Part shown: positions 14,602 through 20,931 of the stretch, piece after piece
How positions within the stretch are numbered: the stretch's first letter is position 1
Layout of the letters: the number at the start of each line of letters is the position of its first letter
Assembly: GCA_938008555.1 (NCBI GenBank)
Contig: CALLKE010000243.1
Coordinates: forward strand, 1-43,344
DNA length: 43,344 bases
Direction: 5' to 3'
Origin: an uncultured Pedobacter sp.
Lineage (GTDB): Bacteria; Bacteroidota; Bacteroidia; Sphingobacteriales; Sphingobacteriaceae
Translations under genes and position numbers: made by a program
Notes under the pieces: generated by a model
Seen by the model: only the letters and a program-made list of their open reading frames with translations
What the model was told of the DNA's origin: nothing
Databases searched by the model: none

Positions 14602-14859
14602 ATGAGTATGGAACAAAGTTTTAATAATATCTGCGCTGAGCTTAACAATATAAAAGAGAAAATTCAGTGGCAAGACATTGGCAGTGCCGATGCTTTGCTG
14701 AAGATGTATATGGACAGATGTAACAGTTTAGAGGCGAAGCTTATTTTAGAGAGAGAAGATCACTCTAAGCTTAAGAGCCTGCATGCGAGACGTGTGTTAG
14801 ATATGCAAAGTGATATAAACACGCTTCGGGAGCAGTTATATGCCGTGTCTGGTGAATAA
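14602..14859 (+). CDS. Coiled-coil early protein (85 aa)
   Basis: ATG 14602 follows ACGAGG. The protein is almost all helix, with heptad-like leucines (DALLKMYMDRCNSLEAKLIL, later MQSDINTLREQLYAV). It starts a long run of overlapping small genes. No family is recognised; coiled coil suggests oligomer formation or binding a partner. Confidence 0.65.
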   Translation: MSMEQSFNNICAELNNIKEKIQWQDIGSADALLKMYMDRCNSLEAKLILEREDHSKLKSLHARRVLDMQSDINTLREQLYAVSGE

Positions 14860-15061
14860 GAAGCTTGTAGCTATTTGCACAAGCCTTGCGTGCTCTAGGG
14901 ATCAAAACTCTGCAAATAAAAGCAATGGAAGAGTGTTCACGGATCTTAAAAGAAGTGTGTCGAACTGTCCTTATTGTAACAACTTTTTAGTGTGGAAGAT
15001 GCCGCCTAGGTACGACAAGGGTAGAAGGGTAGCTATGGACTACTCTGGTAACGTGCTATGA
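14840..15061 (+). CDS. Small Cys-containing protein
   Basis: 73 residues from ATG 14840, overlapping the upstream gene by 20 bases. CPYC (about 43-46) together with two earlier cysteines (CTSLAC) could make a zinc site. It ends in ATGA overlap with the next gene. Basic, perhaps nucleic-acid binding; no family recognised. Confidence 0.55.
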   Translation: MPCLVNKKLVAICTSLACSRDQNSANKSNGRVFTDLKRSVSNCPYCNNFLVWKMPPRYDKGRRVAMDYSGNVL

Positions 15062-15246
15062 AGAGCGAGGATAAGCGTGGCACTCTTTGCATAAGTCTTA
15101 GAGAGGGCGAAGTGTTCACGATAGGGCACGATATTTTGGTAGTGTACTCGAAGCAGATGTCTGCAAAGCAGGTTAAGATTGTTATAAAAGCGCCGAAGGA
15201 TATGAAGATTGAGCGGCTTAAGAAAGAAGATGATAGAGATGAATGA
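15058..15246 (+). CDS. Small early protein (62 aa), carbon-storage-regulator-like size and strand pattern
   Basis: 62 residues with alternating beta segments: GTLCISLREGEVFTIG, DILVVYSKQ, QVKIVIKAPKDMKI. This is reminiscent of CsrA (LxRxxGExIxIGD...V.....vriGI.AP.di.v.R): an Arg-Glu-Gly turn, ITIG-like strand, then KIVIKAPKDMKIERL. The match is by eye only, but the length (CsrA ~60 aa) also fits. If real it would be a phage RNA-binding translational regulator that binds GGA in leaders. It starts in ATGA overlap with the upstream gene. Confidence 0.6.
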   Translation: MKSEDKRGTLCISLREGEVFTIGHDILVVYSKQMSAKQVKIVIKAPKDMKIERLKKEDDRDE

Positions 15247-15505
15247 TACGGATAGATTAGAAAAGATAGAGCATAGAATAAGGAACGTGATGTTTATGTT
15301 TTTACCAGTTATAAATAAGATGAACGACGATTACCCTTTTTTAACGGAAAGATTAGTGGATTTGTTGAAAGCATCAAAACACAATTATTTTGATGCGGGG
15401 ATGATTGACTCAATAAATAGAGATTACTCAGATCTAGCTGGCGCTAGAAGATCAGCACTTGATGACCTTTTGGAGCGCATAAACGCAAAAGATTATGGTG
15501 AGTAA
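15239..15505 (+). CDS. Small helical early protein (88 aa)
   Basis: The preferred start is ATG 15239 (MNDTDRLEKIEHRI); an in-frame ATG at 15230 is also possible, while a TTG at 15209 would overlap the previous gene more. The protein is helical with a short hydrophobic stretch (NVMFMFLPVI). The stop TAA directly precedes the next ATG. Function unknown. Confidence 0.6.
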   Translation: MNDTDRLEKIEHRIRNVMFMFLPVINKMNDDYPFLTERLVDLLKASKHNYFDAGMIDSINRDYSDLAGARRSALDDLLERINAKDYGE

Positions 15506-15823
15506 ATGAAAGACCTTGTGAGCCTTGAAAAAGGAATGTTAATTTCTACGGACATTTGTTGGTACGTTGTGGTTTGTATAGGTTTTAACTCAGACAACAA
15601 AAAAGAATACATACGTTGTGTCTGCGATAACGCCAACAATATCTACAGCTTTGAGTTAGAAGAAATCCACAGTTACTTAACCTTAAAAGAAGTTGCTGAA
15701 ATTTCTTTTAATAGAACCAACTGGCCGAAAAGGGATTTTCCCGATTATTTAAAAGAGAGAGATATTCCGTATGAAGTTATAGTTGAGGTAATTGCAGGGA
15801 AACACGATGAGAGGTGGGATTAA
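15506..15823 (+). CDS. Early protein of unknown function (105 aa)
   Basis: Mixed alpha/beta protein. The N-terminal half looks like a small beta barrel (LEKGMLISTDICWYVVVCIG, then KEYIRCVCDNANNIYSFEL); the rest is helical and acidic. ATG 15506 is adjacent to the preceding stop. No family is recognised. Confidence 0.6.
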   Translation: MKDLVSLEKGMLISTDICWYVVVCIGFNSDNKKEYIRCVCDNANNIYSFELEEIHSYLTLKEVAEISFNRTNWPKRDFPDYLKERDIPYEVIVEVIAGKHDERWD

Positions 15824-16225
15824 ATGAAATACGAATTATTCAAGCCAGATGACTTTAGAGACATATACAAAAAGATAATGAAGCAGGGGTATCTATCTAA
15901 AGGTGCAGGTAGCATGTGGGAACCCGACTATCAACCAGATGATATTGCAAAAGAAGTTAATGAAAAACTCCAAGATCTGATTGAATCATGGCCTGTGGTT
16001 AAAGGATTTAAGTGTAACGAGCACGGTTTTTTATTTGGAGAGAGGACGGTGGGCGACGATACTCATATTATTTACAAAGCCCGACTCGCATTTATTGAGC
16101 CTATAGTTAAAGAGCCATGCAAGCATGAGCCAATTATGTTTCAAGATTCCGAGCGCAGCTTGGCAATTAGTCCTAAATGCAAACATTGCGGAGTATCTTT
16201 AAAAGCAACCTGGGAAATTAAGTGA
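15824..16225 (+). CDS. Early protein with C-terminal Cys/His cluster (133 aa)
   Basis: 133 residues. The C-terminus has CKHEP and CKHCG spaced about 25 residues apart, a probable zinc site. The N-terminal part is helical and charged. Short zinc-binding ends of the form CxH...CxxC are frequent in phage accessory proteins. It abuts the gene before it and overlaps the HNH endonuclease gene start. Confidence 0.6.
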   Translation: MKYELFKPDDFRDIYKKIMKQGYLSKGAGSMWEPDYQPDDIAKEVNEKLQDLIESWPVVKGFKCNEHGFLFGERTVGDDTHIIYKARLAFIEPIVKEPCKHEPIMFQDSERSLAISPKCKHCGVSLKATWEIK

Positions 16226-16797
16226 AAATGATGCTGGGCAAATTTCTCAATAAAACTTTTCCAAAAGATGATTGTATGGAGTGGACAGGGGCTCTTTATA
16301 AAAGCGGATATGCTCAATTTTGGCATGAAGGAAAAAAGCAGCGCGGTCATAGAGTTGTTTATAGACTAAAAAATGGGCCAATAGCTGAGGGCTTAGTCAT
16401 TAGACATTCGTGTGATAACAGGAAATGTATAAACCCAAAACATTTGTTAATTGGAACCCAAAAAGAAAACATGCAGGACGCAAAAGAACGAAGGCGTTTT
16501 CGAAACCAAAAGAAAACAGAATGTAAGCATGGTCACGCTTTTAGTTCCCAAAATACATCATACGATAAAAAAGGCAAACGTGTATGTAAAACTTGCGCAA
16601 GACTTTATATGCGTAAAAGGAATGGGTACAATGGTTTCAGGAAATCAAAGACAGATTCAAGTCAGTTTCCAGGAGTATCGTTTGAGGCTCGCCAAAATAA
16701 GTGGTCTGCTAGAATAAAAATAGATGGAAAACTTAAACGTCTTGGAATGTTTAAAACAGAGATTGAAGCTATAAATAAAATTAAGGAAAAGAAATGA
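16222..16797 (+). CDS. HNH homing endonuclease with AP2 DNA-binding domain
   Basis: 191 residues, three parts. HNH nuclease (about 40-90): HRVVYRLKNGPI with His43, then IRHSCDNRKCINPKHLLIG (60-78) with the paired Cys/His and the catalytic NPKH. A second Cys/His zinc module (CKHGHAF...CKTC, 101-125). An AP2-type domain (149-187: GVSFEARQNKWSARIKIDGK, then LGMFKTEIEA). The HNH-AP2 fusion is a well-known free-standing phage homing endonuclease design. GTG 16222 overlaps the upstream stop; ATG 16228 is an alternative start. The ends overlap both neighbouring genes by four bases, so it has been inserted without disturbing translation. Confidence 0.9.
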   Translation: MKMMLGKFLNKTFPKDDCMEWTGALYKSGYAQFWHEGKKQRGHRVVYRLKNGPIAEGLVIRHSCDNRKCINPKHLLIGTQKENMQDAKERRRFRNQKKTECKHGHAFSSQNTSYDKKGKRVCKTCARLYMRKRNGYNGFRKSKTDSSQFPGVSFEARQNKWSARIKIDGKLKRLGMFKTEIEAINKIKEKK

Positions 16798-17129
16798 CAT
16801 TTAAAAATCAAGCAGAGATATATCAAGCTTTGTTAGGTGGGAAGAAATTGAAGCTTATTTATCTAGAGGGATTTATCCATTTGGATAATGGAATGCTGGT
16901 TGATGACATGGGAGTTCCATTTATTTCTAATTTTACCAACATAGGAGATTGGTCCATCTACGAAGAACCCAAGAAGAAAGTAAAATTGTATAAGTATGCA
17001 ATTTATAATAAGAGTAAAAGCGTATGGTCAGAAACATTAGATTTTTATTCTAATGATGATTGTAGATGGTTAGATGATACTAAATACATAAAACTAGAAA
17101 ACAATTACATAGAGGTAGATGATGAGTGA
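16794..17129 (+). CDS. Early protein of unknown function (111 aa)
   Basis: Starts in ATGA overlap with the HNH gene. The segment NIGDWSIYEEPKKKVKLYKYA resembles short phage proteins that regulate or decorate host factors (a W-x-I-Y-EEPKK pattern seen in many uncharacterised phage proteins), but no function is established. Mainly beta, acidic C-terminus. Confidence 0.6.
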   Translation: MTFKNQAEIYQALLGGKKLKLIYLEGFIHLDNGMLVDDMGVPFISNFTNIGDWSIYEEPKKKVKLYKYAIYNKSKSVWSETLDFYSNDDCRWLDDTKYIKLENNYIEVDDE

Positions 17130-17388
17130 TCCAGCTTTTAGGCTTACAGTTGCCTTAATTATATTTTTTATAGCTGTGGCAATTAATGCTGTTTATCGAA
17201 AAATTAAGAAACACTTCGATGATATAGAATATATGCAACGTAACTCTTATTATTTAAACAAAGAGAACAAAGATTTAAAAGGTGATAATTATGTTTTAAT
17301 TAAAAAGAATGATGAACTAAAGTCCGAGATACAAACATTAAAAGATAAAATTAGAAATTATTATCGAACATAGAGGTAGATGATGAGT
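17107..17388 (+). repeat. Repeated translation-start cassette
   Basis: ATAGAGGTAGATGATGAGT occurs at 17109-17127 and 17370-17388, each time supplying the ribosome-binding site and ATGATG start of the following gene. A looser copy (GTAGGATGATGAGTGATTC) spans 17566-17584 at the next gene start. This suggests that genes 17119, 17380 and 17571 were duplicated or exchanged by recombination at their starts. Confidence 0.75.
17119..17373 (+). CDS. Membrane-anchored coiled-coil protein (84 aa)
   Basis: One N-terminal membrane helix (about 10-25, TVALIIFFIAVAINAVY) followed by a basic, then heptad-patterned charged region (NDELKSEIQTLKDKI). Type II membrane topology with a coiled-coil body is reminiscent of inner-membrane spanin subunits, though the place in the early cluster argues for another role. 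Starts with ATGATG after AGAGGT. Confidence 0.65.
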   Translation: MMSDPAFRLTVALIIFFIAVAINAVYRKIKKHFDDIEYMQRNSYYLNKENKDLKGDNYVLIKKNDELKSEIQTLKDKIRNYYRT

Positions 17389-17574
17389 AGGCTTGAACTA
17401 AAGCCAGTTTTATTTAACTTTTACATATGCAAAATAGCAGGCCTAGAATGTGTTCTAAATAAATCACAAATAGATTTTGCTATTGCTAATAATCTCATAG
17501 ATGGGCCAGCAGAAAAGTATTTAGTTAAACAAAAAAGAAAAGTCTGTGGAAAGACTTGGAAGGAAGTAGGATGA
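17380..17574 (+). CDS. Small early protein (64 aa)
   Basis: Starts with the repeated ATGATGAGT cassette. Contains FNFYICKIAGLECVL and ends KVCGKTWKEVG. Ends four bases into the next gene. No family recognised. Confidence 0.55.
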   Translation: MMSRLELKPVLFNFYICKIAGLECVLNKSQIDFAIANNLIDGPAEKYLVKQKRKVCGKTWKEVG

Positions 17575-17756
17575 TGAGTGATTCAAATGGGTCCTTAGAG
17601 GCATACGCATTTTTTGTTACATTAGGTTTAATTTTACTACTTGTTTTTAATTACAGGGCATTGACCTTCGACGGTAAAATTATCAGTGGCGACAAAATAT
17701 TAATTAACAATGCAGTCTACAGATGCGAGAAGCTGCAAGAATTGGATTTGAAATGA
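17571..17756 (+). CDS. Small single-pass membrane protein (61 aa)
   Basis: ATG 17571 after GGAAGGAAGTAGG is the preferred start over TTG 17556. One strong membrane helix (about 10-28: YAFFVTLGLILLLVFNY) is followed by a short polar domain with one Cys. Role unknown. Confidence 0.6.
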   Translation: MMSDSNGSLEAYAFFVTLGLILLLVFNYRALTFDGKIISGDKILINNAVYRCEKLQELDLK

Positions 17757-18106
17757 GCATATATTATGATGATGAATTTGATATCTTAAAAGATAAACAA
17801 ATATTATCTGTTGAATATAGCGAAGACAATTTGAGATTTAACTTAAAAGAAGATGCAATTGTTTTTGAGGCTGTTGGCGATTGTTGTTCATCTTCATATA
17901 TTGAAAGTTTAGACAATCCAGAAATATTTAATAATGCTAAGTTTATTTCTGTTGAATCTGTTGTTGGAGAAACAAAAGAAAATGGTGAATACGAAATCTT
18001 TAAGTGGACTTTTTATAAATTCAAAACAGATAAAGGAATGTGTACCTTGAGTTTTAGAAATGAATCAAATGGGTATTATGACGGACACTTGGAGTTAGTA
18101 AAATGA
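17753..18106 (+). CDS. DUF7448-like protein
   Basis: The preferred start is ATG 17753, in ATGA overlap with the upstream stop, giving 117 residues. The segment IVFEAVGDCCSSSYIESLD near residues 37-55, with the GDCCS signature, resembles the DUF7448 family of small phage/bacterial proteins of unknown function. The C-terminus is beta-rich (TFYKFKTDKGMCTLSFRNES). Recognition is by motif memory only. Confidence 0.65.
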   Translation: MSIYYDDEFDILKDKQILSVEYSEDNLRFNLKEDAIVFEAVGDCCSSSYIESLDNPEIFNNAKFISVESVVGETKENGEYEIFKWTFYKFKTDKGMCTLSFRNESNGYYDGHLELVK

Positions 18107-18192
18107 CCCATCAAATAAGTAAAAAAGCAGTATTGTTTTTCGTAGCGTTTGGATTGATTTGGTTTTTAATGCTGGCTTGTTGGCCAGTTTAG
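18103..18192 (+). CDS. 29-aa membrane peptide
   Basis: ATG 18103 overlaps the upstream stop (ATGA), ends TAG 18190-18192. Product is a single hydrophobic helix (VLFFVAFGLIWFLMLACW) with a basic N-terminus. The coupling to the gene before it supports translation. Confidence 0.5.
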   Translation: MTHQISKKAVLFFVAFGLIWFLMLACWPV

Positions 18193-18200
18193 GAGTGAGT

Positions 18201-18566
18201 ATGAATTTAACAAAAGAAGACAAAATATTAATAGTAGCTAGAAATTTCTTTGAAGAAAACAAAGGCAAAGATGGAGCATTTGATTCTTTCGATCAAGCTA
18301 TTGCAGAAATTAAAACATTGCCAGAAAAGATGATTGAAATGTCTATAGGATTTTTAAAGCCCAATGGTGGAAACTATAGGCCAATGATGAAAGATGGATG
18401 CGTTATAGATTACAATCAAGAAGATGGGCATGTGTTGCCACTAAACGAACAGCCAGAAGAGTTAGGCAAAGAGCTGTATGCTGACTTTCTAGAAATTTCT
18501 AGCGCACATCCAGAAATAGAAAGCCATTATGTTTTGTTGCAAAAGCTTGGTTGGAAACTTCTTTAG
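18201..18566 (+). CDS. Early protein of unknown function (121 aa)
   Basis: The start ATG 18201 follows TAGGAGTGAGT; a longer frame begins at 18159 inside the membrane peptide gene and is rejected. The product is acidic and helical, with an unusual central loop (GFLKPNGGNYRPMMKDGC). No known domain is recognised. Confidence 0.6.
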   Translation: MNLTKEDKILIVARNFFEENKGKDGAFDSFDQAIAEIKTLPEKMIEMSIGFLKPNGGNYRPMMKDGCVIDYNQEDGHVLPLNEQPEELGKELYADFLEISSAHPEIESHYVLLQKLGWKLL

Positions 18567-18574
18567 GAGTTAAC

Positions 18575-18736
18575 ATGCTAAAAATATACTGGTCAGAATT
18601 TTACGAGACATATTTATTTTTACAAGACGGTGTTCTTTTATTACGAACAAGGGATTGCAATATAGTAATGGGATGTAGTGATTTCTCACAGCTTGAATTT
18701 ATTTGCGAGGTGACGGATGAAACACAAAAAATTTGA
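18575..18736 (+). CDS. Small early protein (53 aa)
   Basis: ATG 18575 after TAGGAGTTAAC. Probably a small beta protein (YLFLQDGVLLLRTRDCNIVM). Overlaps the next start by 20 bases. No family recognised. Confidence 0.55.
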   Translation: MLKIYWSEFYETYLFLQDGVLLLRTRDCNIVMGCSDFSQLEFICEVTDETQKI

Positions 18737-18938
18737 TGTTGCAAAAGATGGTGAATGGATTCAGCCAAAACCTAAAGGATATCTAATGTCTTGTTGTGAC
18801 TGCGGACTTGTTCATCGTTTAGATTTTAGGATTGTTAATTATTTAAAATTCCAAATAGTCCAATTTAGAGCTTTTAGGGCACCTAAATATACTGCACAAC
18901 AAAGAAAAAGAAACGGCATTATTTTAAAAGGAGAATAA
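18717..18938 (+). CDS. Small Cys-containing early protein (73 aa)
   Basis: Contains GYLMSCCDCGLVHRLDFRIV, a CCxC...H arrangement seen in many short phage proteins and likely to bind zinc; the C-terminus is basic (TAQQRKRNGIILKGE). Function unknown. Confidence 0.6.
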   Translation: MKHKKFDVAKDGEWIQPKPKGYLMSCCDCGLVHRLDFRIVNYLKFQIVQFRAFRAPKYTAQQRKRNGIILKGE

Positions 18939-18942
18939 GTTT

Positions 18943-19188
18943 ATGAGAAACTGCGTAACACATTTTGCTTGTGATTGTATAACTGAGAAAGTTCTTAAGC
19001 TTGAAAAAGAACTTGCAGAAGAAAAAGCCAAGAGTCAGAGATTGGTAGAAGCATTGGAAGGATTTTTAGATGATTGTCACAATCCAGTTTTCGATGATCA
19101 CAGGCTCGCTTACGTTCACGCTCAGATTTACAGATATACAGTTAAAAAATCAAGGCAAGCATTGAAAGAATACAAAGGTGAGAAATGA
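18943..19188 (+). CDS. Coiled-coil early protein (81 aa)
   Basis: Strong ribosome-binding site AAAGGAGAATAAG. The N-terminal part has three cysteines; the central helix is a coiled coil (KVLKLEKELAEEKAKSQRL). The ending overlaps the next gene start (ATGA). No family. Confidence 0.6.
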   Translation: MRNCVTHFACDCITEKVLKLEKELAEEKAKSQRLVEALEGFLDDCHNPVFDDHRLAYVHAQIYRYTVKKSRQALKEYKGEK

Positions 19189-19733
19189 ACAAAGTAGATT
19201 ATTATTTTATAAGAACAACAGAGCACATTCACAGAGTACAAAAAAATATGCTTACGGTTGTTACTGAATTCAAAAGTGAGTTAAATCTTTCTGACGAGAA
19301 CTGCAGACAGCTTATGTTTAATGTTATGAACCACGACAGATCAAAGTATTCTAAACAGCAGTTTATGCCTTACATTGAATTAACTGAGTATTATCGGCAA
19401 AGAAAAGAATTAAAAAATTTAGAATATGATTATCCATCTAAAGAAATTAAAGACTCAGTGGATAAAGCAGTTTTACATCATTACAACAATGAAAATCACC
19501 ACCCAGAAATTGCCAATGGTGGTTTACTTAAGTGGGACATTTACAATGCAATAGAGACAGTATGTGATTTGCAAGCAATGGCTCAGGAATTTAATGAAGG
19601 AGTCTGCAGAAATTATTACGAAAATGTTTGGAAACCGAAACAAGCAAAGCATTTTTACGATGATTTCAACTGGATTCAAGTAACAACTATAATGAACGCA
19701 GTAATTGAGCTATTTGAGGAAAAGCTAAAATGA
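19185..19733 (+). CDS. DUF5662-like protein
   Basis: 182 residues. The pattern FNVMNHDRSKYSKQQFMPYI (about 46-65) followed by VLHHYNNENHHPEI (about 101-114) and a helix containing WDIYNAIETVCDLQAMA matches the DUF5662 family of phage and bacterial proteins. The conserved HD and HHxxNxHHPE residues suggest a metal site of HD-domain type, but activity is unknown. One of the largest members of the accessory cluster; overlaps both neighbours by ATGA. Confidence 0.75.
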   Translation: MNKVDYYFIRTTEHIHRVQKNMLTVVTEFKSELNLSDENCRQLMFNVMNHDRSKYSKQQFMPYIELTEYYRQRKELKNLEYDYPSKEIKDSVDKAVLHHYNNENHHPEIANGGLLKWDIYNAIETVCDLQAMAQEFNEGVCRNYYENVWKPKQAKHFYDDFNWIQVTTIMNAVIELFEEKLK

Positions 19734-19972
19734 GCGACTACAAGAAAATGCTAGATGAGAAAATAAATTTAGCAACAATAAATCACAATAAATCATTGGC
19801 ATATTTTAACAACGCTAGTTTTGATCAAGTTTATAGAAATGGCGCTAATCTAATCGCTCCAATGCTGCTGGAAGCGATTGAGGCGTTAACAATACAGCCT
19901 ATTTATAAGGGAATGGAAAGCTCAATTAAGGCACAAGAAATAATAAGAAAATTTGAGGAGTTTTGTAAATGA
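19730..19972 (+). CDS. Small helical early protein (80 aa)
   Basis: Helical protein starting in ATGA overlap with the DUF5662-like gene. Its last codons and the following start are copied 270 bases downstream (19950-19974 repeated at 20220-20244), marking a recombination. Function unknown. Confidence 0.6.
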   Translation: MSDYKKMLDEKINLATINHNKSLAYFNNASFDQVYRNGANLIAPMLLEAIEALTIQPIYKGMESSIKAQEIIRKFEEFCK

Positions 19973-20193
19973 AAAATAAAAAAGAAATTAAAAAACGTGG
20001 ATCATGGGCCAGCTATCGAGACGAAAAAGATGGCACACTATTTAGATGCGACACCGACGAATTAGCAATAAAGCTTTTGAATTGGGGCGAAATACCTAAA
20101 ACACTTGGAAACACTAAGGCTTTTGAAATATCTATTTTAGCAGAAAGTTATTTAAGACTTAGAAATAAATGGCCTGTTAAGGACTTAAAATGA
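19969..20193 (+). CDS. Small early protein (74 aa)
   Basis: Basic N-terminus (MKNKKEIKKRGSWASYRDEK), helical C-terminal half. Overlaps the neighbours on both sides by ATGA. No family recognised. Confidence 0.6.
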   Translation: MKNKKEIKKRGSWASYRDEKDGTLFRCDTDELAIKLLNWGEIPKTLGNTKAFEISILAESYLRLRNKWPVKDLK

Positions 20194-20273
20194 ACCAAGA
20201 ACTAGAATCATGGGAAGAGAATTTGAGGAGTTTTGTAAATGAAATTTATTTTTTGTTTCTTTGGTATTCATAA
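20190..20273 (+). pseudogene. Hybrid 27-codon frame from duplicated gene ends
   Basis: The first eight codons (MNQELESW) are identical to the start of the gene at 20358; the continuation (ENLRSFVNE) is a frame-shifted copy of the end of the gene at 19730. It is in ATGA overlap with the upstream gene so may be translated, but looks like a recombination remnant. Confidence 0.55.
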
Positions 20274-20361
20274 TTGGTCAATTGAAAGTATGTCAATGGA
20301 AGCCTACGCAAAGACTTTTCATTACTGTGAACATTGCGGAAAGATGAAGTATTTCAAATGA
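20239..20361 (+). CDS. 40-aa zinc-finger-like phage protein
   Basis: ATG 20239 to TGA 20359-20361, within the duplicated segment. The pattern FCFFGIHNWS followed by YCEHCGK is the familiar 'GxHxW ... CxxCG' arrangement of tiny phage zinc proteins. It overlaps the next start as ATGA. Role unknown. Confidence 0.6.
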   Translation: MKFIFCFFGIHNWSIESMSMEAYAKTFHYCEHCGKMKYFK

Positions 20362-20594
20362 ACCAAGAACTAGAATCATGGGTGGTGGATGTGAAATATA
20401 AAGAGTTTTGGATAGATCATTGTGAATGGTATTCAAAAGAAGAAAAGGAATTTAATGATAGGACGTGTACTAAAGAAGAGTGGAACGCTTCTAATTTAGT
20501 TCACACTATAGAATACGCTGCTTTCGAAGCTGCGCAGAGTGAAATTGAAAGATTGAAGAAAGAGTTAGAAGAACTAAAGGAAAAAGATAAATGA
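20358..20594 (+). CDS. Acidic helical protein (78 aa)
   Basis: The preferred start is ATG 20358, coupled to the upstream stop; a TTG 24 bases earlier is rejected. Trp-rich N-terminal part (FWIDHCEWYSKEEKEF) and a C-terminal Glu/Lys coiled coil (EIERLKKELEELKEKDK). Function unknown. Confidence 0.6.
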   Translation: MNQELESWVVDVKYKEFWIDHCEWYSKEEKEFNDRTCTKEEWNASNLVHTIEYAAFEAAQSEIERLKKELEELKEKDK

Positions 20595-20671
20595 GTTTTT
20601 TGGAGTTTTTAAAAATGATTTTTTTATTGGCTTGTTTGGTTACTGTACTTTGCGCGGTGTTTGGCATATGA
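20591..20671 (+). CDS. 26-aa membrane peptide
   Basis: ATG 20591 to TGA 20669-20671, overlapping both neighbours by ATGA. Nearly the whole peptide is one hydrophobic helix (FLKMIFLLACLVTVLCAVFG). It lies two genes before the endolysin gene, so a holin-like role is conceivable but unsupported. Confidence 0.5.
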   Translation: MSFLEFLKMIFLLACLVTVLCAVFGI

Positions 20672-20931
20672 ATCAACCAGAACCCCGCACAGTAGATCAA
20701 TACCATTCAACCCCCGAGTTCTTTAAAGAAGAGTTTGCAAATAAGGTAGAGAAAGTAATGCTTGCGTATATGCGAGATGGGTGGTCTTGGAGCGTGACTC
20801 GAAGAAAAACTCATGTAGAGCGCGGTGTGCCTTATGTTATTATTGATCTTGTCGCTAAAAGGGATACGCTATTATCTGCAAAACAAGACGCGTTTAGAAA
20901 ACGACAGGAGAATAAAAAATGGACAAAATAA
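20668..20931 (+). CDS. Early protein of unknown function (87 aa)
   Basis: Start ATG 20668 overlaps the upstream stop; overlaps the endolysin gene by 13 bases. The region RKTHVERGVPYVIIDLVAKRD suggests a small beta sheet; basic C-terminus. No family recognised. A partial copy of the AACCCCGCAC motif lies at 20681. Confidence 0.6.
   Translation: MNQPEPRTVDQYHSTPEFFKEEFANKVEKVMLAYMRDGWSWSVTRRKTHVERGVPYVIIDLVAKRDTLLSAKQDAFRKRQENKKWTK

Larger units (their letters stand above)
19950..20382 (+). repeat. Two overlapping partial gene duplications
   Basis: A 25-bp sequence at 19950-19974 recurs exactly at 20220-20244, and a 27-bp sequence at 20188-20214 recurs exactly at 20356-20382. Both contain a gene end or start (..GTAAATGAAA and AAATGAACCAAG..). 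Together they create the hybrid frame at 20190-20273. Confidence 0.9.
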
